Positions 1 to 10,626 of a stretch of DNA of 64,000 bases are shown in pieces. The translations under genes and the position numbers were made by a program. The notes beneath the pieces were generated by a model. The model saw only the letters and a list, made by a program, of their open reading frames with translations. It ran no database searches and was not told where the DNA came from. The DNA lies in NCBI GenBank assembly GCA_965644295.1, contig CBFFRP010000598.1, positions 22,403 to 86,402 of the forward strand, in the 5' to 3' direction. This stretch comes from Paraphysomonas bandaiensis. Its lineage: Eukaryota > Chrysophyceae. Within the stretch, counting starts at the first letter, position 1. The number at the start of each line of letters is the position of its first letter.

Positions 1-154
1 TCTAGATATGTGATATAGCAGTACTATTCCACATAAATTTACGGAAAAATCGGCATAGGACGATCATACAGTCACCTGACACTGTTGAGAGCATTGCGCG
101 CGGCGCTGCTGTATCAGCTCTTTATAAAAGCGTTTAACATCGCACCGTGCTCCA

Positions 155-973
155 ATGAAAGATATTGGGGAGTATGAAAGAACCAGACAGCTGAATATTG
201 CTCGAAACGAAGCCTTTTTGAAAGATATCGGATTACATCAAGTAAAAAAAGATATTGCTTCTTCCTCTTGCAGTGAACGTCAGTTAGCCGGAACTAAGCG
301 AAAGCAAAGATCTGTTTCACACGAGATTGAAAAGACTAGACGAAGATCAAGTAGATTACAGAAGATCTCAACTGATGATAAACTGGAACAAGACTCAGAT
401 AACGTACATCAGGGCGCCATAAGTACAGGTTTGAAAAAATATTTTTAAAACTGATATTTACGATATACTAGATCGCCAACAACTTAAGAAATCGTACTAC
501 AAAGAGGCTAGTTTTGGTGATGATAGCGATAAAAGAAAGAGAATCACACCTCAGGTAATCGATATGTGCCATGCACAATGTATTGATTAAAAACATTGCT
601 GTAACAGATACTTCTGGATTATATACTCGCTAGAAGTGAAGAGCACTATAATAGTTCCACTTCAAGTGTAAGTTCTTGACATGGCAGCACAACAGTACGT
701 TTATCATTTTTTTATGCAGTTGGTCGTCCACACTGTTGATCGAATTAACAGCATGTCTATTCAGCAACTCCAGAATCGTATGACCAAAATTACTACGTAA
801 GTCTTCATAATACATAGTTCCAGTGGTGAAGTTTTAATGTTTTAATATTAATATCAATCTGTAGGGCCCAGAAGATGATTTTATTTTATTATGGCCTCTC
901 CTGTGCCGACCTTGACGATCTCGCAGAGTCAGCTAAAGAGAAATTGAAAACAATGTTTAAAATTTATGTATGA
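155..973 (+). CDS. Small basic protein of unknown function, five short exons
   Basis: I do not recognise the family. Exons at 155-428, 472-554, 608-667, 720-796 and 865-973 all join in phase (603 nt, 200 aa); introns are 43-68 nt with GT-AG ends and end in AG after pyrimidine- or T-rich tracts. The first 20 residues carry a YERxRxxNIxRNEAFL pattern followed by GL, which resembles the short N-terminal motif of WDR76-like and some plant nuclear proteins. Residues 45-75 are rich in Lys/Arg (KRKQR, RRRSSRLQ), suggesting a nuclear protein. The remainder is helical and ends in a KEKLKTMFKIYV tail. An uninterrupted reading would stop at 446, but the 43-nt intron restores frame. The splice model is inferred and transcript evidence is lacking; the chaining of five exons in phase is the main support. 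Confidence 0.55.
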
Positions 974-1410
974 AGTTGTATTGCTTGAAGCAGATTGTAT
1001 TCGTCATTGTAGCTTCATTTCTGTTTTACCAGTGTATTTTGATGGTGTCTGTAAAACTGTAACATTTCTCTCTATCTGAAGTAGTTGGCAAGTAGAAGTT
1101 GTCATGAAAGCTAGTTCACTATGTTGCTTGACGTTATGTATATCAACTGTCACGCGTCCCATCATGTACGTAATAACATTATGTTCGTTAGGGACAAGAA
1201 AGTAACAATGTTATATAGTATTTTTAGTTTGAGTTGTTGTTTAAACTGTTATTATTTTTACTTCACAAAATAAAAAATATTAATAGGGGAGACAAACGAC
1301 GTGCATATTAGTTACTGATGCGTGACAGTAATTAAGAGTTATCATGAAGAAAGCAAATAATAATAAGACAAACATTAATTACACTGAAATCATATTCTAC
1401 AACTCTGCTA
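974..1410. other. Intergenic, convergent 3' region
   Basis: AT-rich DNA between the 3' ends of two convergent genes. I see no supported coding or RNA feature. Confidence 0.5.
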
Positions 1411-1698
1411 TTATCGCAGCCCAATTAAAGAGGCAGCAATACTTATGCAGCAGATTCCAACACCAAACAGAATTCTCTTTACCATGTGCTCCCCTTCAGT
1501 GCGCGGATTCTTAATTCTCGAATATAAATCACTTCCACTCAGAGATTTATTTCGGTTTATTTTAATTGATCGCTGTATATTTTTTCCGGCTTTGTTTATT
1601 CCATTCGTGAGCTTTGATTTATTAGCTTTCAACTTGTTGGTGAACAGAGCCTGTTTACTTTTGAGGCGCTGAATTAAATTCTGAAACATTGGATACAC
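1411..1698 (-). CDS. Small basic tail-anchored protein, hypothetical
   Basis: A single open frame of 95 codons (or 92 from the second Met, MFQNLIQRL). The protein is strongly basic, with many Lys/Asn/Ser, through residue 70. It ends in one hydrophobic segment (RILFGVGICCISIAASLIGLR) reaching almost to the C-terminus, as in tail-anchored proteins of mitochondria or ER. No family is recognised. The ATG faces the PPR-like gene across a 390-bp divergent intergenic region, which supports a real promoter here. An antisense frame of 75 codons over the same bases looks like a shadow. Confidence 0.4.
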   Translation of the reverse strand: MYPMFQNLIQRLKSKQALFTNKLKANKSKLTNGINKAGKNIQRSIKINRNKSLSGSDLYSRIKNPRTEGEHMVKRILFGVGICCISIAASLIGLR

Positions 1699-2088
1699 AA
1701 AGCAATGGTAAGATTTTGAGATGATAAGTGCTGATTGATTCCTCGCCGGCTAGAATGAACACGCTGCAGCTATGAGTAACATCAATGAGCTACACCACCC
1801 CTGCCCCTGTATACGGCACATAATACAGCAGTACATCCATATCACAATCATGCATATGCCTCACACCAACTATCTACACACTGTATACCGCCGGTATAGT
1901 CCAGCGAAATACGTTGTCATACTATCGTATACACTACTGACACAGTGGTACTGTATATGCGGTATACCATACATATAATCGTACATGCTGGCTGTTCGTC
2001 TATATGACCGTCTCTCTGTAGGTACACATACATTGACAGGTGCTCCCTGTACATTAAACACCAACCACCACACATCTCTGATCTCCGT
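1699..2088. promoter_or_regulatory. Divergent promoter region
   Basis: This 390-bp interval separates two head-to-head genes. It carries the recurrent decamer at 1824-1833 and CA/TA-rich text such as ACATAATACAGCAGTACATC, like the other promoter intervals in this window. Open frames inside it have no protein-like character. Confidence 0.4.
1824..1833 (+). promoter_or_regulatory. TACAGCAGTA decamer
   Basis: Exact match to TACAGCAGTR, found in five intergenic regions upstream of genes here. It lies 255 bp 5' of the PPR-like start codon. Its function is unknown. Confidence 0.35.
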
Positions 2089-3735
2089 ATGCTACCTGTA
2101 CGGCTGTTTCGGCGGCATATCGCCCCTTCGTATCATTCAGGACGGCGCATGTTGTCTGTATCAGTGGATATCGATAGGCTGTTGCGTGAGGGCCCCTCTA
2201 TAGCCGACAAGCTATCAGACGGGACTATTGATATATCTCCGCCTATGCTCTCTGAGTCTGTTATGAATCTCTGTGCGGAGAAGAAGTACAAACATGTGAT
2301 TGATGTGCACAGTTGGGTCCCTCCAACTCACAGTCACTACTCGTCGCAGTTGTCATACGCCGCAATGATCGCATACTCCGGTATGCATCAGTCTTCTAAG
2401 GTCACATAGAAGTATAGTATGCACCATCTAATACGTCGATGCAGGTTAGGAAATTAGTTAAAGCTTATGAATATCATTTAGACTTACGCACAAGCGCTAC
2501 CTTGCTGATAGCTGCATATTGTTACTCTAATAGGTAAGTTACTAACATTAGCATATCGTAATGGGTGGTGTAAGCGTTTGCTTCTCAGATTGCAAAGTGC
2601 TGAGAACTTATTAATGACGTGGCTTCAATGTCTACCACCATCAAGCAACCTAGACAACTTAATAGATGGAATTAAAGGCGGTCGTAACTTGGATTTCAAA
2701 GGATCATCGAAGGAAATAAGTTTGTCTCCCTGGGGTAAGGGTGGATCTAACGATGCTGTTGGTGTACCTGGCATGCGTGTATGGCACTCAATGATGTACA
2801 TGTATTCTATTCGGGGGGCTTGGAAGCAATGCTTTGCCATACTGCGGTTCCTTGAAGGCGAAGAAAAGGCGTTGGTGACCCAGGGGTTTCGCACCATCCC
2901 GGGAGTACGTTACCCAGTTCACTTAGATAATGTTGCATATCATAGAGCTATTGTTTCACTATGTGATGCTCTTGCTTTTCCTACCGCCATAGAGCTATAT
3001 GATGAAGTACACTGTAAAAGTATTACTCCTCATCCGCGCTCACTTGCGCACTTTATACGGGTTTTATCTCTATGGGACGGAGTCGAGACTGATGAGGCGA
3101 TGATGTCAATTTGCAATAAAGCTATACAAGTTATACTTACACTGAAACACACCAATGACGAAAAGTTTGCTGCCGTGCACGACCCGCGAGGCAGTTACAG
3201 GGATTGGACCGTTCTGGGGGAAGTGGAAGAAGACCCCTCCTATTTCCCTCTTCTCGACGCTGGTATTCGTGACAGAAGAAAAACTATTGACGAGATGATT
3301 TCGCAGATGCTGCGCTCATTAGCTGTTGATAGAGGTGCGTATTGTTGTGTCGTACCAATATCGATAGCAGAACTTGTTCATAGTAGTGGGTGATATTTAC
3401 TCCTTCACCTGCATTTCCATAGGTCTTAATGTATTTGCCAACGGAATAACTCAGCGGCTAAAGGATAACGGCCTTCACATTCCTGACGAAGGTCTATTCG
3501 CCCTTTTAGAAGTAAGTCACAGCATCCTGTTATTTCAATAATACTGACAAAGTGCTTCATTCAGGGGAAGTGCAGAGCTAATAAATGGAAGGATGCTGTA
3601 CCAATTTACAATGAATTAAAGAGCAGAGGAGTTCCAGTTAGAGATACTATGGCATATCACCTCGTTGCGGATGCCATGATACGAGAAAATGCAAAATCTG
3701 AATTAGCACGATTTGTAGTTGATCAACACACGTAG
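2089..3735 (+). CDS. PPR-like organellar RNA-binding protein
   Basis: Exons 2089-2400, 2445-2533, 2589-3334, 3423-3511 and 3565-3735 join in phase to 468 aa. The N-terminus (MLPVRLFRRHIAPSYHSGRR) is basic and lacks acids, as expected of a mitochondrial targeting peptide. The body contains helical pairs of pentatricopeptide type, for example VAYHRAIVSLCDALAF followed by AIELYDEVHCKSITPHP, and near the C-terminus NKWKDAVPIYNELKSRGVP. PPR proteins bind organellar transcripts and act in their maturation or translation. Repeats are few and degenerate, so a generic helical-repeat protein is the alternative. Intron 2 has GTAAGT with TTACTAACAT, a strong branch-site candidate. The gene converges on the kinase gene beyond a 1.7-kb gap. 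Confidence 0.7.
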
Positions 3736-5434
3736 TAGCTGAGCATATTAACATGTATTTCAATAATAAGACTCTGAATATGATGTAATATCAATGTTTG
3801 TATTTAAATATTGCATGTTGGGACCTGTAATGCAACTCTAACTTGTACTCTTAAGAACAATATGAATAGTCTACTGCATAGTCAAAATACAATCTAGCTA
3901 CATTACTGTAACGGCTCAAGATTCGGAAGTTTATTAGAGAGCTCAAATTCACATTCGGAATACTATTCTGAACATATGAAGATACATATAGCACATTCAT
4001 AACAGCGTTAAGACAATCCATGATAATGGATGTGTATTGCGAATTATTTAGTAATATTGTCGTATTTCATCTTTTTTTGGACCAGAATTTTTGTATTTTA
4101 AATACACCACAAGTTTCTACAAACGTAAATAGTAAATATTGCGCTTGAACTCGGCATCGAGTACTTTATATAATATCAATCATGATGAAACACTAAATGT
4201 GTCTTCTCTTAATAATGTAATTGTCCCTAGAATAACTATTTCAGTTTTAATTTCCTTCAACTTATACTTCTTCATGAAGATGTTCTTTTCCTGTACGATA
4301 TCAGAGTACAACTGCAAAAATAAATATTCAACAGCAACGAAATAATCGCAATCAAAATAACTGCAATCACCAAGAAACCGGCAATAGAGTACACATAATA
4401 TTGAAACAATTCAGGCAAATAATGCAATTGGATAATTGGATATTGGATATTAGCGTATCTTGTTCTCTATCCCTGCCACTCTTCTCATTCACTTGTGACC
4501 GATTTGTAAACAATGGTGTTCTGCTGTAGTCTTCCCGAATACATTTCTCTAGTCATCCCAAACCTATCCACCAGCGTTTGAAGCATTTGCATAAACAAAG
4601 CTTTTATCGGGGTTATCAACTATAGCTAACTCTCGTGCCTTAACTCTTCCAGCTTATTTTGACAACATATAGCACCAGGTGATTTAGATTCTTCTTCATC
4701 AGATGAATTTTTGTCTTCTGAGATGGGTCTTCAACTTGATACTTGTGAAGCTTCAGAACGTTTCGCCTTTTCATCCAAAATATCACTCATTGTAATGTTA
4801 GAATTGGATATTACACTTCATGTAAACTTTAAACTTCCTTCGTTGCGTACAACGTACTTCCAAGAAAGCATTAAAATTAATCTTAACTCCTTGCAACATA
4901 TTCAGGTAAACAACTGATCTTAACATCTTTTTTCGTATATTCACTAGCCAATCCTATATTATCCATAAATATCTCATGTAGAAATGCATCATAAACCGAA
5001 TGTACTTCCTTTATAACTATCTTCATCTTTTACAAACATCCTAACAATTTATAACTATATCCACCCTTTCCTGCTACATGTTGGCTTCCCTATTCCACAC
5101 ATACCCACTTCAATTGCCCAATATACATTATAACTAACAGCAGAAATCATCATCCCCACACAATTGAGTCATATATATCGAAAACAGTTTATTATCTGTT
5201 TGGAAGTATTGCAAAAAATAAATACACGTTGGTATTCTATGTTAATAAATTTACTTTCACTATACTCCTTCCAGGCCAATCTTGCATGTACACAAAGTTG
5301 TATTCGACACAGGGTTCCGCATACAACAATTTGCTTGACAAGCAAGTCATTTCAACGGAAATAGAATACAACACAAATAACAAGAATCTTATACACAACA
5401 CTATACATTCACAGTATGTACTACTGTACATGCA
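3736..5434. other. AT-rich convergent intergenic region
   Basis: About 1.7 kb between convergent genes. It holds the decayed reading frame described at 4485-4790. Elsewhere only short unconvincing frames are present. Confidence 0.5.
4485..4790 (-). pseudogene. Decayed protein-coding remnant
   Basis: Reading leftward from an ATG at 4790, the frame has protein-like composition (MSDILDEKAKRSEASQ) but hits a TGA at 4731-4733. Text beyond that stop in the same frame is still protein-like (SEDKNSSDEEESKSPG) until a stop at 4626-4628. Protein-like text then continues in the other frames (KARELAIVDNPDKSFVYANA, then REMYSGRLQQNTIVYKSVTS) to a stop at 4485-4487. No GT-AG intron of the size seen elsewhere repairs these breaks. 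I infer an old gene with one nonsense change and at least two frameshifts. The family is not recognised. Confidence 0.3.
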
Positions 5435-7658
5435 CTATGACAGACCGCCTTTTCTCTTGGCTACACTGCTGTGGCTGGCCTTCGGCGTCGGGGCACACTT
5501 ACTACTATCCTGTGCAAGCTCCATCAACGTAGTTCTGGCAGTATGGATTGCAACCGGCAGTGGGATATGTAACTGCTCTGCCAGATCTTTCAAACGATGC
5601 TTGAGTGTGCCTCCAGGTTCCACTTGCTTTGGTGAAAGTGCGCTATTTTCGGGTATGTCTCTAAACAGTAACAAATTCGCCATCTCCATCGTCGATAGGA
5701 GTGGGGCGCTCGTCTTCTCACTACTAGTAGTTAGTGACGTTGGTGAAGATCTTTCCCCATCACTCCCTGACATATTGTCGGAGAGCGCCTTCATTGAATC
5801 GTTGCGGAGAAGTTCAAGGTGTGCGTGCAACGCTCTGACGACTGACTTAAGCTCATCAATTCCGATACTGTCTGGATTCATCGAGTCCTCCGAAGAAGCC
5901 CGGCTGAGAAAAGGGTGTTTTAGTAGTTCAGCAGCTGTACTTCTCTTCGTAGCATCGTGCTGAAGACATTGCGATATAAAGTCCTTGTACTCATCACTCC
6001 ATTCACCATTCTCAGGAAGTCGCGGAGGGGGCTTGTCCCTAACACTTTGTAACACTTGCCAAAAACCACCAGTGGTATTGAATGGTATGCGGCCTAAGGA
6101 GACTGTTAAAAGAGACAAACCGAATGACCATATGTCACTAGAATAACTGTAGTCCTGTCCATCAATTCGCTCGGGAGACATGTATGTGGTTGTCCCCACA
6201 AATGTCTGTGCCCGATGCATCCCATTCCCCTCACCGTTGTTAGAGCCCATTTCTTCTACATCAGTCTCGATTTGCCGCAAAATCCCCAGATCTGATACTT
6301 TCACGTCCCCATTCAGATTAATCAAGATATTCCCGGGCTTTATGTCCCGGTGTATTTGATGACATCGGTGTAAGAAGTCCAGGCCAAGTAATACTTGACC
6401 AGCTATGCTAGCTAGCACCCCTTCGTCAGTACATCCTCCAGTATCGGCCACGTCCTGCAAAGAACCGCCATCCATGTACTCCATCATAAGGGCAACACCA
6501 CCCTCTTCTAAGTTACTACATACCCAGTAAGTACGGATATACAAAGGCACACAAGTAGGATGTCACCTGAACGCGTCGTAAAAGTCTACTATGTAGTGAT
6601 GAGGGTATATTCTGTATGAGTTCGTGTCCGGGTTATACGTCGAAGGAGTCGTGTCTCCACAATCCTGAGAATTTCTGCGACTTTTTGGGTTGAAATTCAG
6701 ACTAACATGCATCGGTATCTCAGCCCCATCTCCTAGCATCTCCTTTTCTTTCTTGCGCAACACTTGAAAAAGAGTACTCAGCTCTCTGACCATCTGACGC
6801 CGCTTAGCTCTGAGAACAAACATCACCATATAAAATTTCTCAATTAATTACGTACCTTTCAAACACAGGAACAGTCTTCACTGCCACAAGGCGCATTTCA
6901 GTGATATCCAATGCCTTGTATACCACACTGCTTGCACCATGACCCAGCCTGCAAAGTATCACCAGGCGTTCCCGCATTGGCAGCCGAGCTGGTTGAGTGG
7001 ATCCTGGTGCTGCCGCTATACCATGTTTTCCAATACCCTCACAAAAGCCATTAACAAATATTGTGCCTGACTGAGTCATGGTATACGACTGTTCGTGCAC
7101 TGGCTCGTTATTGCGACCCAATGGTTCCTTCCTCATGCGGGGAGTCATGAAATCATCAGCTTCGTCATCTGACACTTGAATCCAATCCTCTTCGTCATCA
7201 TTAAGAGATAATTTCAAATTAAATTTCTTTCTAAGTGTGTCCGCAGTTTGCTTGTTATTCTGTATCGCCTGTGCCTTCACATCTCCTACAGCATCCAGAG
7301 GAAGATTGTTTGATGATGCAGATGGGGTGGATAACGCTAAAGACCCACTGCTGTTGTGTTTCTTCCCAGCAGGAAACTTTAACGATGATGCACTAATGTA
7401 TGTGTTTTTCTGTCGCGAGTGTTGTCGACGAGCATGTGCCTTAAGACTCATAGTGGTGTTCTGCTTCCTGAAAGTCTTCACAGTGTTGGCGGGCTTTATA
7501 TTCGACATGCTTTTGCTCACTCTCTCGAAGCATATTTTCTCGCTTACATTCGCGACTCTTTCATCTATGAATGTGTCGATATAGTCATGTATATCGGGGC
7601 TGTCCGGGCCGCCGATAGCATACACAGAAGCAGATGACCCCATCGACCTCACTGCCAA
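5435..7658 (-). CDS. MAP2K-like (STE7-type) protein kinase
   Basis: Exons 7658-6856, 6809-6567 and 6515-5435 join in phase to 708 aa. Residues 1-230 are a low-complexity Ser/Lys-rich region with an acidic patch ([17 protein letters not shown]). The kinase domain starts near residue 235: Gly-rich loop GHGASSVVY, catalytic Lys in [13 protein letters not shown] near 404, metal-binding DLG (instead of DFG) near 424, activation segment ending [13 protein letters not shown], and a C-lobe ending in LKHPFL near 565. MEYMDGGSL and the GT-TYMSPER segment are typical of MAP kinase kinases. The insert between the N-lobe Lys and the hinge is long (about 80 aa in exon 2). A 140-aa Ser-rich tail follows. 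Such kinases activate MAP kinases by dual phosphorylation; the substrate here is unknown. Confidence 0.85.
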
Positions 7659-7810
7659 GAGATTACCTGCTCAACATGCATGATACGCACAGGGAGAGGG
7701 AGAAAGGGAGAGGGTGGAAGAGTTATTTGATAGTGTGTAGAGTAGATGGTACTCTAACTAACATACACGTATGTATGTCTCTATATGTATATATGTATGG
7801 GAACTCTGTG

Positions 7811-7820
7811 TACAGCAGTA
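7811..7820 (+). promoter_or_regulatory. TACAGCAGTA decamer
   Basis: Exact TACAGCAGTR match about 150 bp upstream of the kinase start codon (the gene is on the minus strand, so the motif is in reverse orientation relative to it). Confidence 0.35.
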
Positions 7821-9186
7821 TCCACTCTCTAACTATGTATATATGTATAGCTATGTATACATACATACACATTCTCTTCGTACCTATAGAGGGACACTGA
7901 CCCAAGTGGACGATGAGACGATAGTATGTCTGTGTGTGTGGTGTATGGTATAGTAGAGTATGTATAGGAGAGTACAGTGATGAGAAACGGTTCTGATCGC
8001 ATTGACGTCGACTGGTATACAGGTACGTATATACTGTACTCGTAGCTCTATCCTGACAGATGAGCAGCCGTCGTGCAAGATAGAAGCCTCCAACATGCTC
8101 CATGAGTGGCCAGAGATCAACACTTGAGTTATGATTGACAAAGTTGTTGCCCTATTCCCACAGTGTGGCCATAGTGTAGGCTCGCTGGCACACCACTTAT
8201 TCTACACAGCCACTCCCCCGCAGGCACATCCGATCACGATCTTGGCTGACCGTATAGATCACGCGTAGATTCTGAGAGCCACCCCACTCCCCGCATTCGT
8301 GTTCTCCTTCACAAATATTACACGAGATTTCTCATAGCTACGCATGACTTATGTATGTAATTCGGACTTTCTCGTGACCACGTGTGGCTTAGTATAGGCA
8401 TAGCATGGTATTGGCAGTGTTTCTCATAGTCATGTGCGACTGACTATACCAGTATAGTGTAGATCTAACTGGCGCCACACTCAGAATACGCCGGGATTTT
8501 AATAGATACTTGTGCGTTTCTTATCTTAGTCAACACTAGCACTGTACCAGGGCACGCACTCAGAATAGGGCAGTTGTAATTACAAAATGCTTAACTGCTG
8601 TATCCAATACTGAAGAGACTGTCAACTGATACTGATAAGAAGCGGCCTAAGGGTATCTTGGGTCCCTGTAAATAGATATTTGTTATTGAATTGCTTTGAG
8701 AACAAGGAAGTGTTATGGGACTCTTCGAGGACTCTTAAATATTGGTCTTGCATCTGCACTAGTGTAAAGTGTGGTACTGCCTCAACCAAGTGGCAGCATT
8801 GTTTCCCCGTCTGTATTACCCATCAATATTATGAGGTCATTATAATGAAGGAATAAAAATTTCTCAGTGTCCAGATGATAAGTGTAAATTTTGATGTGAT
8901 TGGTAGCTCTACAAGCACACCTGAAAATTATTGTGATGCTGATAAGGTTGGAGTGAGAGAAGTAACCGCAATTTGATATATATACCATTGGTAACATATA
9001 TTGTGTCTCCTACGAATAAAGTTCCAACAGTTAATATGTTATTATATATTATGCCCGATGATAGTTGCACGAAGTATATGTGTAGTCTTAAGTGTTCCGT
9101 AGTAGACTTAGATCACTGCTTTCACTTGTCATGATGTACGTTGTACAACGTCCCCAATATACACATCTATGAATATAGCGAGAATG

Positions 9187-9240
9187 GTCGCACCTTGGTG
9201 CTTGCGGCGATGCACAAGCAGTTCTCGTAGCGTTAAATAG
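9187..9240. repeat. Solo terminus of the long-TIR element family
   Basis: The sequence TTGGTGCTTGCGGCGATGCA followed by TTCTCGTAGCGTTAAATAG matches the right terminus of the element at 32066-33078 (there TTGGTGCTTGCGGCGACGCA, then TTCTCGTAGCGCCAAATA). Similarity does not continue to the left, so this looks like an isolated end or a truncated copy. Confidence 0.5.
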
Positions 9241-9385
9241 TAGGATATCAGAGTTTGAACTACTAGTAAACGGTAGATGCTTATCTAGTATGATTAGCTT
9301 GTTCTTTTAGCTACTAATCTGGTTCTGACTCTTGAACGCCTATTACTAAATAAACAGACATTTACTACTATACTATTGTAAAGCC

Positions 9386-9508
9386 CAGGGCCTGGTAACC
9401 ATTAATGGTAATATGGTAATGCCTTTAATGAGCCATTAATGGTAATGCCATTATTTTTCCCGGGAACTGGACTACCATTCATGGGCCATTAACGGTTACC
9501 AGGCCCTG
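9386..9508. mobile_element. 123-bp hAT-type MITE with intact target duplication
   Basis: The element starts CAGGGCCTGGTAACC and ends in the near-complement GGTTACCAGGCCCTG. It is flanked on both sides by the same 8 bases, GTAAAGCC (9378-9385 and 9509-9516). CAGGG-type termini with 8-bp target duplications are the hallmark of hAT-superfamily DNA transposons. The interior contains further ATTAATGGTAAT repeats and no coding capacity, so it is a non-autonomous miniature element. Confidence 0.85.
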
Positions 9509-9516
9509 GTAAAGCC

Positions 9517-10098
9517 TTTGCCGTATAATCAGAATACTTTTCAAGAACTTTTACGGACCGTCTAAAATAATATTTCTACACACAATACTAAAATTGCAAA
9601 TATAACACCATGGAGTACAGTACTATGTTTCTTATTGTGTACTCTGTCATTGCATTAGTGCCAAAGGTACATTGACTTAGACCTCAACACTTGGCAGTAG
9701 AATAGCTACTTGAAGTTATGTAACTAATAATAGCTATATCACAAAACATCTAGACAGTAAGTAGAAATTATATTTTGTCATTATTTTCTCCTAAAAAATA
9801 TTCGATACATATCCCGTAAGTCGATTTAACGGATGCCTTCCTATTGCTGTAGTTGTGGTATAGTGGTATAGTACGGCAGTGTTGATTTCTTAAACACAGG
9901 TTTAAATAGCAACTAGACCTTCTACCCTAACCATTCGACGGCACATATCTATATCTATCGTATGACAAGTTCATCTACAGCTTCCCTGCCACCCTTATTT
10001 GCACACTCTTTTGTTTAAACCCTACAGAGTGGTGGTTGCTATGCAAAACTCCACAAACACATTTCAAAGCGTCACAATAGTCTCTCCAAGAGATGCGA
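9517..10098. other. Intergenic
   Basis: AT-rich DNA between the MITE and the 3' end of the RidA gene. No supported feature seen. Confidence 0.45.
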
Positions 10099-10626
10099 CT
10101 ACTGTTTTTTCTCGGCTGCAATGATTGAAATTTCAATTTTCACTCCACGTGGAAGCTTAGCTGACTCCACAACAGCCCTGGCTGGAGTATGCCACTGTGG
10201 AATCCATTGATCCCACACCGTATTCATGGTTTCGAAATCATCCATATCCTGCAAAAATATGGTTGCAGATAATAGGTGATCCCGGTCTGAACCAGCTTTC
10301 ACAAGCAGCTCATCTACAGATCGTAACATACTGCGAGTTTGTTCCACAATTCCAGTAGTCGGTTTCTCGCCTACTTGTCCGCTAATGTACACTGTACCGT
10401 TGTGTTTTACCGCCTCACTTAGCCGTGGTCCCATCTCAATTCGCTCAATAGAAACGGCTGCAGCAGTAGGGCGAGATCGTTGGGTTTCCCTGTAAGCTGA
10501 TGTCCAATTTCTGGGTAGCTGCTGCTTGCTTGAGATGCATGCACTCTGCAGCCTCCACAGCATCCCACACCTCGCCTTACAGATATTTCTGACAGAAGCT
10601 ATCATTTCCAATCCAGACAATTGCAA
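10099..10626 (-). CDS. RidA (YjgF/YER057c/UK114) family protein, mitochondrial
   Basis: One exon, 175 aa. After about 60 residues of basic, Ser/Arg-rich leader (from MIASVRNICKARCGML, probably a mitochondrial transit peptide; Met 8 is as good a start as Met 1) comes a full-length RidA fold: NGTVYISGQVG, TRSMLRSVDELLVKAGSDRD, SATIFLQDMDDFETMN and PARAVVESAKLPRGVKIEIS. The Arg in PARAVV is the conserved active-site arginine, and the ...LPRGVKIEI block is the family signature. Members hydrolyse reactive enamine/imine intermediates released by PLP enzymes, protecting metabolism from 2-aminoacrylate. A 72-bp piece of this gene recurs at 12020-12091. Confidence 0.9.
   Translation of the reverse strand: MQLSGLEMIASVRNICKARCGMLWRLQSACISSKQQLPRNWTSAYRETQRSRPTAAAVSIERIEMGPRLSEAVKHNGTVYISGQVGEKPTTGIVEQTRSMLRSVDELLVKAGSDRDHLLSATIFLQDMDDFETMNTVWDQWIPQWHTPARAVVESAKLPRGVKIEISIIAAEKKQ

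Larger units (their letters stand above)
7659..9377. other. Intergenic, kinase promoter and repeat debris
   Basis: The first 450 bp upstream of the kinase are rich in short ATGTATG/CATACATA runs (7765-7870) and carry the decamer at 7811. The rest shows no supported gene; a 71-codon frame at 8782-8997 (-) has no recognisable features. One terminus of a dispersed element lies at 9187-9240. Confidence 0.45.

Noticed and set aside
8782-8997. 71-codon minus-strand frame
   Set aside because: No recognisable motif, no promoter motif and no continuation by splicing.
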